This document shows positions 1 through 8,958 of a stretch of DNA of 64,000 nucleotides, piece after piece. Within the stretch, counting starts at the first letter, position 1. Each line of letters starts with the position of its first letter. The position numbers and the translations under genes are program-made. Under the pieces are notes generated by a model. The model was not told the DNA's origin. It worked only from the letters and a program-made list of their open reading frames with translations, and did no database searches. The stretch is from Butyricimonas muris (GTDB lineage: Bacteria > Bacteroidota > Bacteroidia > Bacteroidales > Marinifilaceae), in NCBI RefSeq assembly GCF_046365375.1, contig NZ_JBKEIT010000011.1, positions 1-64,000 on the forward strand, in the 5' to 3' direction.

Positions 1-62
1 ATGTACACTTACCTAATCCCTTGCTAATGGGATTGTTACTTACGCAGCCTTGACGGGCGCAC
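1..62 (-). mobile_element. 5' end of a putative group II intron inserted in traG
   Basis: On the minus strand the traG frame runs to base 63. It is then followed by GTGCGCCC at 62-55, the classical 5' terminus of bacterial group II introns (consensus GUGYG; the Lactococcus Ll.LtrB intron also begins GTGCGCCC). The traG frame closes eight codons later at 40-42, whereas VirB4-family proteins normally continue for about 200 more residues. A short hairpin with AATCCC/GGGATT arms follows, as expected in intron domain I. The rest of the intron, including any reverse transcriptase and the 3' exon, is outside the window. The boundary is seen in the sequence; intron identity is inferred from the 5' motif and the family's expected continuation. 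Confidence 0.72.
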
Positions 63-1977
63 CTTTGATGTTGTCCAATTCAAAGACAATGAAGCGTTTA
101 TGCAGCAAATCCAGCTCCTTGTCGGAGTTCAGCAGGTAGTCGTACTCACCACCACGATAATACGGTTCAAGCACGTTCAGGAAGTTGTCTATGTCAAAAT
201 CCTTTTCCCTGACGTTCTTCTGTTCAAGCTGTCGGCGGTAATCATCCCGGACAAACTCGTAGAACGTGTTGAAGCAGGGCGTTACCGACCTGTCGCCCGT
301 GATACGTTCGATATAGGCACTTACCGCATTGGACAACGCCACTTCTTCCGACCGCTTGGGGGCTTCATCGTCCCGCTTCCACAGGGTGAGTATAAGGGTT
401 TTTATACTCTCTTTTTTCTCGATGTCAAATACCCCGTCCTCGACATAGAACGGGTTGAACGCTATCGGGTTCTCGTTGGTGTAGGTGAAATAAATCCCGT
501 CCTCGCCGTGCGTGCGGTTGTGGATAAGTTGGGACAGCCCCAAGTAGCTGTTACCCGTATCTACTAATAGCACGTGCGCCCCTTGCTCGTAATACTGGCG
601 CACCATGTGGTTGGTGAAGAAAGACTTCCCGCTACCGCTCGGCCCAAGTATGAACTTGTTTCTGTTCGTCGTGATGCCTTTCTTCATGGGCAAATCCGAT
701 ATGTCGATGTGCAGCGGTCGCCCGCTTACCCTGTCCACCATTTTGATGCCGAACGGGGAAAGCGAACTCTTGTAGTTCGTTTCTTCCACGAACAGGCAGA
801 GAGCCTGCCCCAAGAACGTGTAGAAACTTTCCTCTGCGGGGAAGTCCGCCTCGTTGCCGGGTATGCCCGCCCAAAAGAGCGTGGGCGTGTCGGTGGTGTT
901 GTGGCGTGGCTTGCACTCCATTAGCGCAAGCTGGCTTCCCACATCGTTGCGTATGCGTTTGAGTTCGTCCCGGTCGTCACTCCATGCCATGACGTTGCAG
1001 TGGCAGCGCACCGAGATAAGCCCTTTGCTATGCGCTTCGTTCAGGTACTCGTCTATCCACTCCTTGTTCACTTGGTTGGCACGGGAGTAGCGGGAGAGCG
1101 ATTGCATATTCCGGGCGGTCTGCTCGAAGTTCTTCAGGTTTTCGGCGTGGTCGTCTATGAAGATGAACTGGTTATAGACGTGGTTACATGACAACAGTAC
1201 GCCCACCGGGGCGGCAAAACTTAACCTGCAATCGCTTCTGTCTGTGGACAGCTTCTCAAATCGGCAGTCCGTCCCGACCTTTCCGGGCAAATCTTCCACG
1301 TCCGAAAGCGTGTGCAGGCACAGAATATCGTCCCCGACACGCATTTCTTCCGGGTACAGCCCGATGTCTTTCAGGCAAGTAGTGTCGGTTTGCGAGAGCG
1401 AGAAGTATTTCTCGATGATGCCAGCCTTTCCGTCCTGCCCGGTGATTTCCGATGCCGCCAGCCGGGTAAGGGTGACAAAACCGCTGTCGTTCATAATCCT
1501 TTCAAACTGCCCGACCGCTTCGATGAACTTTGCCGCCGCTTCCTTGTCGGCTATCTCCTGCGGCACAATCCTGCCCCGGCAGAGGGTGGAGAAGTCGCTC
1601 TGTCGGCGACTTCTCTCCCTTGTCGTCTTTGTCAGGAACAGGTAACAGTAATGGTTCAGGAACGGGCGTTCATTGAAATGCCGTTCAAAGGAGCGGCTTA
1701 AAAAACTAAGTTCGTCCCTTTCGGTGTCGGGCTGGTAGTTCTCCTTGATGAAGAAGTCCTGCTTGTGTACTATGGAGTAGTCGGGCAGCACCTTGATTGC
1801 CTTGTACCACGCCGAATGTATGGCTTCGTACTCGGCACTGGTGACGGTGAACAGTTCGGGCAGTTCCACCCTGAAAGCCACCGTTATGTCCGCATCCTTT
1901 GAAATGATGCAGCCGTTCTCCACCGCCAAAAGTGGAAATTTCCTCTCCAGCGTGGTAGCCTTTAATGTATTCCTCAT
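63..1977 (-). CDS. traG: TraG conjugation ATPase (VirB4-like), 5' exon only
   Basis: This is the large ATPase of the Bacteroidales conjugation apparatus, expected to power assembly of the mating channel at the inner membrane. The start chosen is the ATG at 1977 (MRNTLKATTLERKFPLL), because the codons upstream overlap traF and look non-coding. A Walker A motif, GPSGSGKSFF, sits near residues 440-450, followed by VLLVDTGNSY and the VFELDNIK segment that precedes Walker B in VirB4 proteins. The sequence then stops being VirB4-like at base 63, where a group II intron 5' end begins; without splicing the frame terminates at 40-42. About 638 residues are present against roughly 830 expected. It follows traF with the usual gene order. 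Confidence 0.85.
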
Positions 1978-2309
1978 GTTCTTTCTTCCTTTCTTCTTTT
2001 GTAGTTGAACAGCCGGGGTATCGCCTTTCGGCTGATAATGAAGCGTGGGTGTCTTTTGCGTGCGGCTGCTTTCATCAGCCCGTGCGTGCCGTACCGTGCG
2101 TTGAGCCGGAACGTCTGCCACACGAGCAGCAGCGAAGCCGACACGATAAAACCGATACATAGCCATTGGTTCACGCCTGCCATGAACAGGACGATGAACA
2201 CCACGAAGACGGCGAGCAAGCCGCCGCAAAAGATAAAGAGGTACTGGCTTTTCAGCCCCTTGAACTCCACTGGCTTCCCGATACCCCTGTTTACCGGATA
2301 TTCAGACAT
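1974..2309 (-). CDS. traF: TraF, DUF4133 family conjugal transfer protein
   Basis: A 111-residue membrane protein of the DUF4133/TraF family. The start at 2309 gives MSEYPVNRGIGKPVEFKG, the typical N-terminus of the family, and avoids a long overlap with traE. Two adjacent hydrophobic segments (roughly residues 22-60) are followed by a basic tail ending in KRRKEERT. The family is thought to be a VirB3-like inner-membrane component next to the VirB4 ATPase, which fits its position directly before traG; the stop overlaps the traG start by four bases, suggesting translational coupling. Confidence 0.85.
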   Translation of the reverse strand: MSEYPVNRGIGKPVEFKGLKSQYLFIFCGGLLAVFVVFIVLFMAGVNQWLCIGFIVSASLLLVWQTFRLNARYGTHGLMKAAARKRHPRFIISRKAIPRLFNYKRRKEERT

Positions 2310-2319
2310 AGCCGCTGGT

Positions 2320-2616
2320 TTAGAGGAAGAACGACCGCAGGATAGTGGCGGCGACAATCAGGAAGATGCACGCCCCGAACCAACTGGCGGCGGTCTTTGA
2401 GGTGTCGGGGTCGCCGCTTGAAAATTTGTTATATACTTTTACCCCGCCAATCAAGCCGCAGACCGCCCCGATTGCGTACACCAGTTTTGTTCCGGGGTCG
2501 AAATACCCTGTGATTAGGTTCGTGGCTTCGGTGATGCCCGCCTGCCCGTTGCCCTGTGCGTAGGCACTTACCGCAGCGGCAAGGATAGCCGCCGACAAAA
2601 AGATTTTCTTTCTCAT
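2320..2616 (-). CDS. traE: TraE, DUF4134 family conjugal transfer protein
   Basis: A 98-residue protein of the DUF4134/TraE family. It begins with a signal-like segment (MRKKIFLSAAILAAAVSAYAQ), followed by a short polar stretch and two hydrophobic helices (about residues 44-60 and 78-97). That layout resembles VirB2/TrbC pilin-like subunits, so a pilus or channel subunit role is inferred. It lies 10 bases upstream of traF on the same strand. A copy of a 21-bp motif, also found around the DUF3945-topB module, occurs in its leader at 2673-2694. Confidence 0.87.
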   Translation of the reverse strand: MRKKIFLSAAILAAAVSAYAQGNGQAGITEATNLITGYFDPGTKLVYAIGAVCGLIGGVKVYNKFSSGDPDTSKTAASWFGACIFLIVAATILRSFFL

Positions 2617-2672
2617 TGTGATTTGTTTTTAATGCCGGGCGGCGGGTGGGAAGTCCGCCTTTCCCGGCTGGT

Positions 2673-2694
2673 GAATAATTTGAAATTTTAGTGG
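2673..2694 (-). repeat. Copy 1 of a 21-bp ICE repeat (one base longer)
   Basis: This stretch matches, with one inserted T, the 21-bp motif found at 10229-10249 and 13741-13761. It sits in the leader upstream of traE in the same sense orientation as the copy upstream of the DUF3945 gene. A protein-binding or mRNA-leader role is possible; nothing more can be said from sequence. Confidence 0.55.
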
Positions 2695-2780
2695 TCGGGA
2701 GCAGTCCCATTTGTCTGTTTGGTTTTCAGGTTGCCAATCAACCGTAGTCACGTTGCTTCATATTGTTACACATTATTATA

Positions 2781-3407
2781 TTATAGGAAATCGTTCATGT
2801 CGAACGCTTCGTGTTCCTTGCTTGTACCGCCAGCTTCGGCAGGAGCAACCGTAGCCAGTTCCGCTTCGTTGCGTCCCAGCAGTTCCGCCACCTTTGCCAG
2901 CCCGCCGTTGATGTTCTCCACCACCGCATCGTAGAGGTTCGTCCCCTCAATGCTTGCCAGCGTCCCGGCGGCTTGCCGCTGTTCCGCTTCGGTGGGGTTG
3001 TCGGCGTTCGCCGTGCGTACCGCTTCGCCCAGTTCGTCAAAGCTCACGCCCGTAGCTCGCCCGGTATCATCGTCACCGTCCATGTACCCGGCTATTTCCT
3101 CGTCCTCGTAGTCGGGTTCGTCATTCTCGTAACTGGGCGTTTCTTCCGGCTGTTCGTCAGCTTTCGGCGCAAAAATAGTATCATTTTCAGCCGCTTGCGG
3201 GAGGTGTCCCGATTTGTCCTGCGCTGTCCCGATTAGTCCACCCTTGTATCGGCTTTCGCCTATCAGCGTGTAGCCTGAAACTTCGTTTCGTGGAAGCGGC
3301 GCATCATCCGTTCTGCCCGCTGATGTCCGGCTGTCCGTGTAGCGATACCACAGGCACAAGGCGATATAGTACACCAAAAGCCCGGTAAGTATGCAATAGA
3401 TAACCAT
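2781..3407 (-). CDS. TraC/TraD-like conjugal transfer protein
   Basis: A 208-residue protein with one N-terminal membrane helix (residues 1-20) and a long acidic, low-complexity cytoplasmic tail rich in Asp/Glu, ending AFDMNDFL. Position between the DUF3408 gene and traE, and the overall make-up, match the poorly characterised TraC/TraD (DUF4122-type) proteins of CTnDOT-like elements; the exact family letter is uncertain. Its coding sequence contains one of three 10-bp-phased TGTCC iteron clusters (3205-3239). It follows the DUF3408 stop almost immediately, implying one operon. Confidence 0.65.
   Translation of the reverse strand: MVIYCILTGLLVYYIALCLWYRYTDSRTSAGRTDDAPLPRNEVSGYTLIGESRYKGGLIGTAQDKSGHLPQAAENDTIFAPKADEQPEETPSYENDEPDYEDEEIAGYMDGDDDTGRATGVSFDELGEAVRTANADNPTEAEQRQAAGTLASIEGTNLYDAVVENINGGLAKVAELLGRNEAELATVAPAEAGGTSKEHEAFDMNDFL
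3205..3239 (+). repeat. TGTCC iteron cluster A (10-bp phasing)
   Basis: TGTCC occurs at 3205, 3215 and 3225, and AGTCC at 3235, exactly one helical turn apart. The same pattern recurs at 4877-4911 and, inverted, at 10130-10164. Here it lies inside a coding sequence. A binding site for an ICE regulator or partition protein is inferred. Confidence 0.6.
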
Positions 3408-3409
3408 AG

Positions 3410-3838
3410 TCAGACAGGCTTTTGGAAGTGGCTTTCGTACAAGGCGTTTATCTCGTCTTGGTACTGCTCGAAGTGGCGCAGCAGAATGTTTTCCACGTAG
3501 CTGCTTACCGTTACCTTGCGCCCGCCTATCACCGTCACGATACGCATCAGCTTCTCGTGCGTGGTACGGCTCACGTACAAGGGCTGTCGGTCTGCCAGTT
3601 CCACTTTCTGAAAGTAGGTTTCCCGGTAGTCACCCGAACCGCCCTTGCGCTTGCGGGGTGTCGGTTTCTCCACTCGCACCGTTTCAGTCTGCCGTCCCTC
3701 GTGGGCGGTTTCCGTTTCGCCGCCGGGTTGCGGTGCATCATCCGGCTGGCTCTCCCGCTTGGCGGGTACGCCCTGCGAGATAAGTTCTTTCATGAAATCC
3801 TCGTCTATCTTCGGCATCCCGCCGCTTTGCTTTGCCAT
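3410..3838 (-). CDS. DUF3408 family protein (TraB-like)
   Basis: A 142-residue protein with a disordered, proline- and charge-rich N-terminal half and a conserved C-terminal half (YVSRTTHEKLMRIV...SYVENILLRHFE) typical of DUF3408. The C-terminal part looks like a ribbon-helix-helix-type DNA-binding fold. DUF3408 proteins regularly follow a ParA in Bacteroidales ICEs, so a centromere-binding role is plausible but inferred. The start lies one base past the end of the parA-like gene, so the two are probably translated together. Confidence 0.8.
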   Translation of the reverse strand: MAKQSGGMPKIDEDFMKELISQGVPAKRESQPDDAPQPGGETETAHEGRQTETVRVEKPTPRKRKGGSGDYRETYFQKVELADRQPLYVSRTTHEKLMRIVTVIGGRKVTVSSYVENILLRHFEQYQDEINALYESHFQKPV

Positions 3839-3839
3839 A

Positions 3840-4622
3840 TCATTTTAATTTGATGTAGTATACTATTTCGGTTATCAGTTCTTCCAAGTTGCTTCCCCTT
3901 ACCAGCGGGCGGCTGGCGGGAAAGAGCGTGGAGCGGAACACCGCTTTTTTATCCGCCACCAGTTCCTTTTTGTAGCGTTTGGTATCGGGGATAAAGGTTT
4001 TCATCAGTGGCAGTTCCAGTTCCTTAATCGTCTTGTCGTAGGCGGTGTAAAGGTCTGTTTTCTCCCGCCCGTCCACCATGTTCCAAAAGAGGTACAGCCC
4101 GGCAAGTCGGCAGGCTTCATTCTTCACCAATAGCTTTTGGATAGCCATTGCGAACGACAGGCTGCTTTCCAGCACCACCTTGTCGGCTGAAATGGGGGTG
4201 AAGATGTAGTCCATGCCCGCAAGGGAGTTTATCACGCCCTCGCTGTTCACCGTGCCGGGCAGGTCGAAAAAGACAATATCCGGCACGTGTCCGGCGGCTA
4301 TGTATTCGTCAGCCGTTGCAATCGCCTTTTCAGGCGAACTGCACAGTACCGGGTAGGCTTTCTTCCCCAGCCGGGTAAACTGTTCATACGCCATTCGCTT
4401 GTAATCTTCATCCGCCCCGACCTGCTCGGCATCCCGCTTTCGCATCCCGGCAATGGAGTGTTGCGGGTAGTCGCAATCGACCACCGCCACATCGTAGCCT
4501 TTGAGATAGTAGAGGTAACTCGCCGCCAGCACGGTAAAGGTTGTTTTGCCGACCCCGCCCTTTTGGGTGGAAAAGGCGACATACAGGGGTGTTTTCTCGT
4601 TTTCCATATTGCTTTCGTTCAT
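3840..4622 (-). CDS. traA: ParA family ATPase (TraA)
   Basis: A 260-residue ParA/Soj-type ATPase. The deviant Walker A, KGGVGKTTF, appears near residue 20, followed by VAVVDCDYPQ (A' motif) and VFFDLPGT (Walker B). ParA-type proteins position DNA in cells; in CTnDOT-like ICEs the first gene of the tra operon is such a protein. The ATG at 4622 is used; MENEK at 4607 is an alternative. Upstream is a gene-free region with repeated CTTTCAATC-type sequences that could be its partition site. The DUF3408 gene directly downstream is the likely DNA-binding partner. Confidence 0.85.
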   Translation of the reverse strand: MNESNMENEKTPLYVAFSTQKGGVGKTTFTVLAASYLYYLKGYDVAVVDCDYPQHSIAGMRKRDAEQVGADEDYKRMAYEQFTRLGKKAYPVLCSSPEKAIATADEYIAAGHVPDIVFFDLPGTVNSEGVINSLAGMDYIFTPISADKVVLESSLSFAMAIQKLLVKNEACRLAGLYLFWNMVDGREKTDLYTAYDKTIKELELPLMKTFIPDTKRYKKELVADKKAVFRSTLFPASRPLVRGSNLEELITEIVYYIKLK

Positions 4623-4642
4623 TATTGGTTGATTTATTTATT

Positions 4643-4831
4643 GCTTTCAATCATTCATTCTTTCCATGTTGTAATCTTGAAATATTGAAAGACTGTTTTA
4701 TTTCAATCTTGTTTTCCTGCTTTCATTCTTTCTTGGAATATTGAAATAATGCAATCATGCTTTCTTGAAATCATGCTTTCAATCATTCTTTCCTGATTGG
4801 AATATTTCTTTCAATCTTGCTTTCAATCTTG
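4643..4831. repeat. Candidate parS-like repeat region
   Basis: An AT-rich stretch immediately upstream of the ParA gene contains repeated words: GCTTTCAATCATTC at 4643 and 4775, TTTCAATCTTG at 4701, and a perfect 12-bp tandem pair CTTTCAATCTTG at 4808-4819 and 4820-4831. CTTTCTTGAAATC and GGAATATTGAAAT variants lie between. Centromere-like repeats next to parA are common in partition systems; function here is inferred from position and repetition only. Confidence 0.55.
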
Positions 4832-4876
4832 AAATCCGATGCAAAAAAAGGGAGAAAAAACGTCCACTGAAAACCT

Positions 4877-4911
4877 TGTCCCGATTTGTCCTGCGCTGTC
4901 CCGTTTTGTCC
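4877..4911 (+). repeat. TGTCC iteron cluster B (10-bp phasing)
   Basis: TGTCC occurs at 4877, 4887, 4897 and 4907, exactly 10 bp apart, with CGATT, TGCGC or CGTTT-type spacers shared with cluster A. It sits in the gene-free region between the divergent tra and mob operons, so it is the cluster best placed to regulate both. Confidence 0.65.
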
Positions 4912-5035
4912 ACCAACCGACTGTTTTACAGCATTATAAATCACTGTTACTTTGCAGCGGAGTAACGAACCGCTGGGGGCAGAGGGGTAAAACAGGGCTG
5001 GTTAACGGCAGGGCTTACCGCTTTACGCTAACCCC

Positions 5036-5193
5036 AATCCGTCACGGACGGATTTCGATTTTCGTCAGAAAATTCCGATTAAGTGAGAGCAAAGCGAGCT
5101 TGCTTGTTTTGCCGAGCGTGAGGAATTTATAGAAAATAGCAAGGTGTGTTTTGTATGCTACAAAACCGTTTTCCGTGCCTGAAAACGCCTTGC
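5036..5193. other. Candidate oriT / mob regulatory region with inverted repeats
   Basis: Upstream of mobA lie several perfect inverted repeats. AATCCGTC/GACGGATT (loop ACG) is at 5036-5054. GTTTTGTA/TACAAAAC (loop TGC) is at 5148-5166. CGTTTTC/GAAAACG is at 5167-5187. GCAAGG at 5139-5144 pairs with CCTTGC at 5188-5193 and encloses the last two. Transfer origins of Bacteroidales elements usually lie next to the mob genes and contain such repeats, so oriT is the leading interpretation; no nick site can be identified by eye. Confidence 0.5.
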
Positions 5194-5247
5194 CCCTTGC
5201 GGGGGTAAAAATCACTCCGAAGTCGTAATTTTTTAATTCAAAGAAGT

Positions 5248-5670
5248 ATGGAAACAAGAAGAACCAACAAGGGCGGTCGCCCCGCCCTCGCAGACCCGGC
5301 GAAGCACCGCCATGTCCTTTACCTGAACGACCGGGAGAACGCCCGCTTCCTCTCGCAGTGGGAGCAGTCGGGCGTTACGAGCAAGTCCCGGTTCATCGCC
5401 GCCCGGTTGTTCGGCGAGCCGTTCCGGGTGGTGAAAGTGGATAAGTCGGCGGTCGAGTATTGCGCCAAGCTGACCGAATTTTATGCACAATTCAGAGCCG
5501 TGGCGGTCAATTACAACCAAGTCGTAAAGGCGTTGCACGGCAACTTTTCGGAGAAAAAGGCATTGGCTTTTCTCTATAAACTGGAGAAAGCGACCACCGA
5601 ACTGGCGGCACTGAACCGCCAAGTTATTGCATTAACCAATGAATGCAAGGAACTATGGTTGCCAAAATAA
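5248..5670 (+). CDS. mobA: MobA, relaxosome accessory protein
   Basis: A 140-residue basic protein (METRRTNKGGRPALADPAKHRH) with a ribbon-helix-helix-like N-terminus and a helical C-terminal half (KLTEFYAQFRAVAVNYNQVVKALHG) typical of Bacteroidales MobA/MobC-type relaxosome proteins. These bind oriT and help the relaxase nick one strand. It is encoded just before the relaxase, and its last 16 bases overlap the relaxase gene, pointing to coupled translation. The upstream 200 bp hold the inverted repeats proposed as oriT. Confidence 0.82.
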   Translation: METRRTNKGGRPALADPAKHRHVLYLNDRENARFLSQWEQSGVTSKSRFIAARLFGEPFRVVKVDKSAVEYCAKLTEFYAQFRAVAVNYNQVVKALHGNFSEKKALAFLYKLEKATTELAALNRQVIALTNECKELWLPK

Positions 5671-6902
5671 GCACGGGCGGCAATATGTTCGGCGCACTGG
5701 CTTATAACCAAAACAAGGTGGACAGCGAGGAAGCAAAGGTGCTTTTTTCCAACCGGATGCTGTTGGGCGAGGACGGGAATTTCTCTATCGGCGAGTGTAT
5801 GCGCAGCTTTGAAATGCAGATGCCCGTCCAGCTATCCACCAAGAAGCCGATACTTCATATTTCCATAAACCCGCACCCGGAAGACGTGCTGACCGACCAG
5901 CAGCTTTCCGACATCGCACGGGAGTATATGCGGAAGTTGGGCTATGGCGACCAGCCTTATTTGGTGTACAAGCATACCGACATCGACCGCCACCATATCC
6001 ACATCGTGGGCTTGCGGGTGGACGAGAACGGCAAGCCGCTGAATGACAGGTTCGAGCATCGGCGCAGCAAGCAAATCACCCGTGAACTGGAAAAGAAATA
6101 CAACCTGCACCCGGCAGAACGAAAGGAACGTGCCGAACGCCCGGAACTTAAAAAGGTGGACTATGCCGCCGGGGACGTGAAGCACCAAATCGGCAATACC
6201 GTGAAAGCGGCTTGCTATGGCTACCGCTTCCAGTCGTTCGGGGAGTACAATGCTTTGCTTGCCGCTTACAACGTGTGCGCCGAAGAAGTCAAAGGTGAAG
6301 TGAACGGCAAACCCTATCAGGGCATTGTCTATTCTGCCACGAACGACAAGGGCGAAAAGACAGGCAACCCGGTAAAGGCTTCCCGCATCGGCAAGTCGGT
6401 AGGTTATGAAGCGGTACAGCGCAGAATGGAGAAATCGGGCGAAGCAATCAAGAACGGCAAGCTGAAAGAGCGCACACGAAAGATTGTCGCCACTGCCATG
6501 CAGACCGCCCGCAGCCGCAAGGAACTGGAACAACAGCTAAAGAAGCAGGGCATTGACGTGGTATTCCGTCAGAACGACAGCGGGCGCATCTATGGCGTTA
6601 CGTTCATCGACCACGACAGCCGGGTGGTGCTGAACGGCTCCCGCTTGGGCAAGGAGTATTCGGCGAACGTGTTCAACGATTTGTATTCCGATGAAAGAAA
6701 AGCGGACATACGGCAGGAACAATCCACGCATCAGGAACAGCCGGGTTTTACGCCGAAATCCGATATCGTTCCGGAGGTGGCTTCCGTGCTGGGAGCTTTC
6801 GGCGGTTTGCTGGGCGGCGGTGCATCAGGCGGTGACGAGCCGCAGGACACCGCCCGCCAAAAGAGAAAGAAGAAAAAGAAGCGCACAAGGCGCATCGACT
6901 AA
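5655..6902 (+). CDS. mobB: MobB relaxase
   Basis: A relaxase/mobilisation nuclease of about 415 residues. The metal-binding histidine motif DRHHIHIVGL (near residue 110) matches the HxH signature of the PF03432-type relaxases; the N-terminal KISTGGNMFGALAYNQ is typical of the Bacteroidales MobB branch. The enzyme would nick oriT and stay linked to the transferred strand. The ATG at 5655 is chosen over 5643 because AAGGA lies just before it. The C-terminus is a Gly-rich then Lys/Arg-rich tail. mobC follows 19 bases downstream. Confidence 0.87.
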   Translation: MVAKISTGGNMFGALAYNQNKVDSEEAKVLFSNRMLLGEDGNFSIGECMRSFEMQMPVQLSTKKPILHISINPHPEDVLTDQQLSDIAREYMRKLGYGDQPYLVYKHTDIDRHHIHIVGLRVDENGKPLNDRFEHRRSKQITRELEKKYNLHPAERKERAERPELKKVDYAAGDVKHQIGNTVKAACYGYRFQSFGEYNALLAAYNVCAEEVKGEVNGKPYQGIVYSATNDKGEKTGNPVKASRIGKSVGYEAVQRRMEKSGEAIKNGKLKERTRKIVATAMQTARSRKELEQQLKKQGIDVVFRQNDSGRIYGVTFIDHDSRVVLNGSRLGKEYSANVFNDLYSDERKADIRQEQSTHQEQPGFTPKSDIVPEVASVLGAFGGLLGGGASGGDEPQDTARQKRKKKKKRTRRID

Positions 6903-6921
6903 CTTAAAAAACATTACAATC

Positions 6922-8931
6922 ATGCAACAGGAAGATGATTTGAGAGGGCTTGCACGGGTCATGGACTTTATGCGGGCTGTCAGTATTCTATTCGTGGGAA
7001 TAAACGTGTACTGGTTCTGTTACTCCACCCTGAAAGAATGGGGAGTGACCTTTGAAGTGATAGACAAGATACTGTGGAACTTCCAGCGTACCACCGGGCT
7101 GTTCTCGTCCGCCCTTTGGACGAAACTTTTTGCGGTGGTGTTCCTCGCCCTGTCGTGCATCGGCACTAAGGGCGTGAAAGAGGAAAAGATAACGTGGACG
7201 AAGATACATTGCAGCCTTGCGGCTGGTGTCGTGTTGTTTTTCCTGAACTGGTGGATGCTGGAACTGCCGTTGCCACATACGGCGGATGCCGTGTTTTATA
7301 TCGTTACGCTATCGGCGGGCTATATCTGTATGCTCATGGCGGGTACGTGGATGTCCCGGTTGTTGAAGAACAACCTCATGGATGATGTCTTTAATACCGA
7401 GAACGAAAGTTTCCAGCAGGAAACAAGGCTTATCGAGAACGAGTATTCGGTAAATCTGCCTACCCGGTTCTACTATAAGAAGAAATGGAATAATGGCTGG
7501 ATAAATGTCGTGAACCCGTTCCGTGCCAGCCTTGTATTGGGAACACCGGGTAGCGGTAAGTCGTATGCGGTGGTAAACAGTTACATAAAACAGCAAATTG
7601 AGAAAGGTTTTGCGCTTTACTGCTATGATTATAAGTTTCCCGATTTGTCGGAAATCGCTTACAATCACCTGCTTGCACACTTAGACGGCTACAAGGTAAA
7701 GCCTAAGTTTTACGTTATCAATTTTGACGACCCCCGCAAGAGCCACCGATGCAACCCGATAAACGCCAGCTTCATGTCGGACATTGCGGATGCTTATGAA
7801 GCCAGCTACACGATTATGCTTAACCTTAATCGAAGCTGGATAAGCAAGCAGGGCGACTTCTTCGTGGAAAGCCCGATTATTCTTTTGGCGGCTATAATTT
7901 GGTATCTCCGTATCTATCAGGACGGTAAGTATTGTACGTTCCCCCATGCCATAGAACTGTTGAACAAGAAATACGCCGATGTATTCACGATTTTGCGCAG
8001 TTATCCCGAACTGGAAAATTATCTTTCTCCATTCGTAGATGCTTGGGAATCAGATGCTCAAGAGCAGTTGCAGGGGCAGATTGCCAGTGCGAAAATCCCG
8101 CTTTCAAGGATGATTTCACCCGCCCTTTACTGGGTTATGACAGGTGATGATTTTTCACTGGACATCAACAACCCGAAAGAGCCTAAAATCTTGGTTATCG
8201 GCAACAATCCTGACCGCCAAAATATCTACTCGGCAGCACTGGGATTATATAATTCCCGTATCGTGAAGCTGATAAACAAGAAAGGTCAGCTTAAAAGTTC
8301 GGTGATAATAGATGAATTACCGACTATATATTTTCGTGGGCTTGATAATTTGATTGCCACCGCCCGAAGCAACAAGGTTGCGGTTCTGTTAGGCTTTCAG
8401 GATTACAGTCAGCTTACCCGTGATTACGGGGACAAGGAAAGCCGGGTGATACAAAATACAGTGGGTAACGTGTTCAGCGGTCAGGTAGTTGGTGAAACGG
8501 CGAAAATCCTGTCCGAACGTTTCGGTAAGGTGTTGCAGAAACGGCAGAGTATGACAATCAACCAGCGGGAGAAGTCCACCTCGATAAGCACCCAAATGGA
8601 CAGCCTGATACCCGCCAGCAAAATATCCAACCTCACGCAAGGTATGTTCGTGGGTGCGGTAGCAGACAACTTCGATGAACGGATAGAACAGAAGATTTTC
8701 CACTGCGAAATCGTGGTGGACAATGAAAAGGTGAAGCGGGAAACCGCCCGTTACGTGAAGTTGCCGCAGATAATCGACTTCACCGACAAGGACGGCAACG
8801 ACCGGATGCAGGAGGAGATACAAGCCAACTATGACCGCATCCGTCAGGAAGTCCGGCAGATAGTCGAGGACGAGATAACCCGGATTAAGAACGACCCGGA
8901 GCTATGCCACTTGATTAAGGAGGAAGAATAG
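6922..8931 (+). CDS. mobC: MobC / TraG-type coupling protein (T4CP) with YWFCY domain
   Basis: A 669-residue type IV coupling protein, which brings the relaxase-DNA complex to the mating channel. The N-terminus carries the YWFCY domain (INVYWFCYSTLKEWG) and membrane helices up to about residue 150. The ATPase core has Walker A LGTPGSGKSYAVV near residue 210 and Walker B-like SSVIIDELPTIY near residue 465. The ATG at 6922 follows mobB by 19 bases; the in-frame extension upstream overlaps mobB and is not credible. A strong hairpin follows the gene. Confidence 0.88.
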   Translation: MQQEDDLRGLARVMDFMRAVSILFVGINVYWFCYSTLKEWGVTFEVIDKILWNFQRTTGLFSSALWTKLFAVVFLALSCIGTKGVKEEKITWTKIHCSLAAGVVLFFLNWWMLELPLPHTADAVFYIVTLSAGYICMLMAGTWMSRLLKNNLMDDVFNTENESFQQETRLIENEYSVNLPTRFYYKKKWNNGWINVVNPFRASLVLGTPGSGKSYAVVNSYIKQQIEKGFALYCYDYKFPDLSEIAYNHLLAHLDGYKVKPKFYVINFDDPRKSHRCNPINASFMSDIADAYEASYTIMLNLNRSWISKQGDFFVESPIILLAAIIWYLRIYQDGKYCTFPHAIELLNKKYADVFTILRSYPELENYLSPFVDAWESDAQEQLQGQIASAKIPLSRMISPALYWVMTGDDFSLDINNPKEPKILVIGNNPDRQNIYSAALGLYNSRIVKLINKKGQLKSSVIIDELPTIYFRGLDNLIATARSNKVAVLLGFQDYSQLTRDYGDKESRVIQNTVGNVFSGQVVGETAKILSERFGKVLQKRQSMTINQREKSTSISTQMDSLIPASKISNLTQGMFVGAVADNFDERIEQKIFHCEIVVDNEKVKRETARYVKLPQIIDFTDKDGNDRMQEEIQANYDRIRQEVRQIVEDEITRIKNDPELCHLIKEEE

Positions 8932-8958
8932 CCGTATATAATAATGTATAGGAACATC

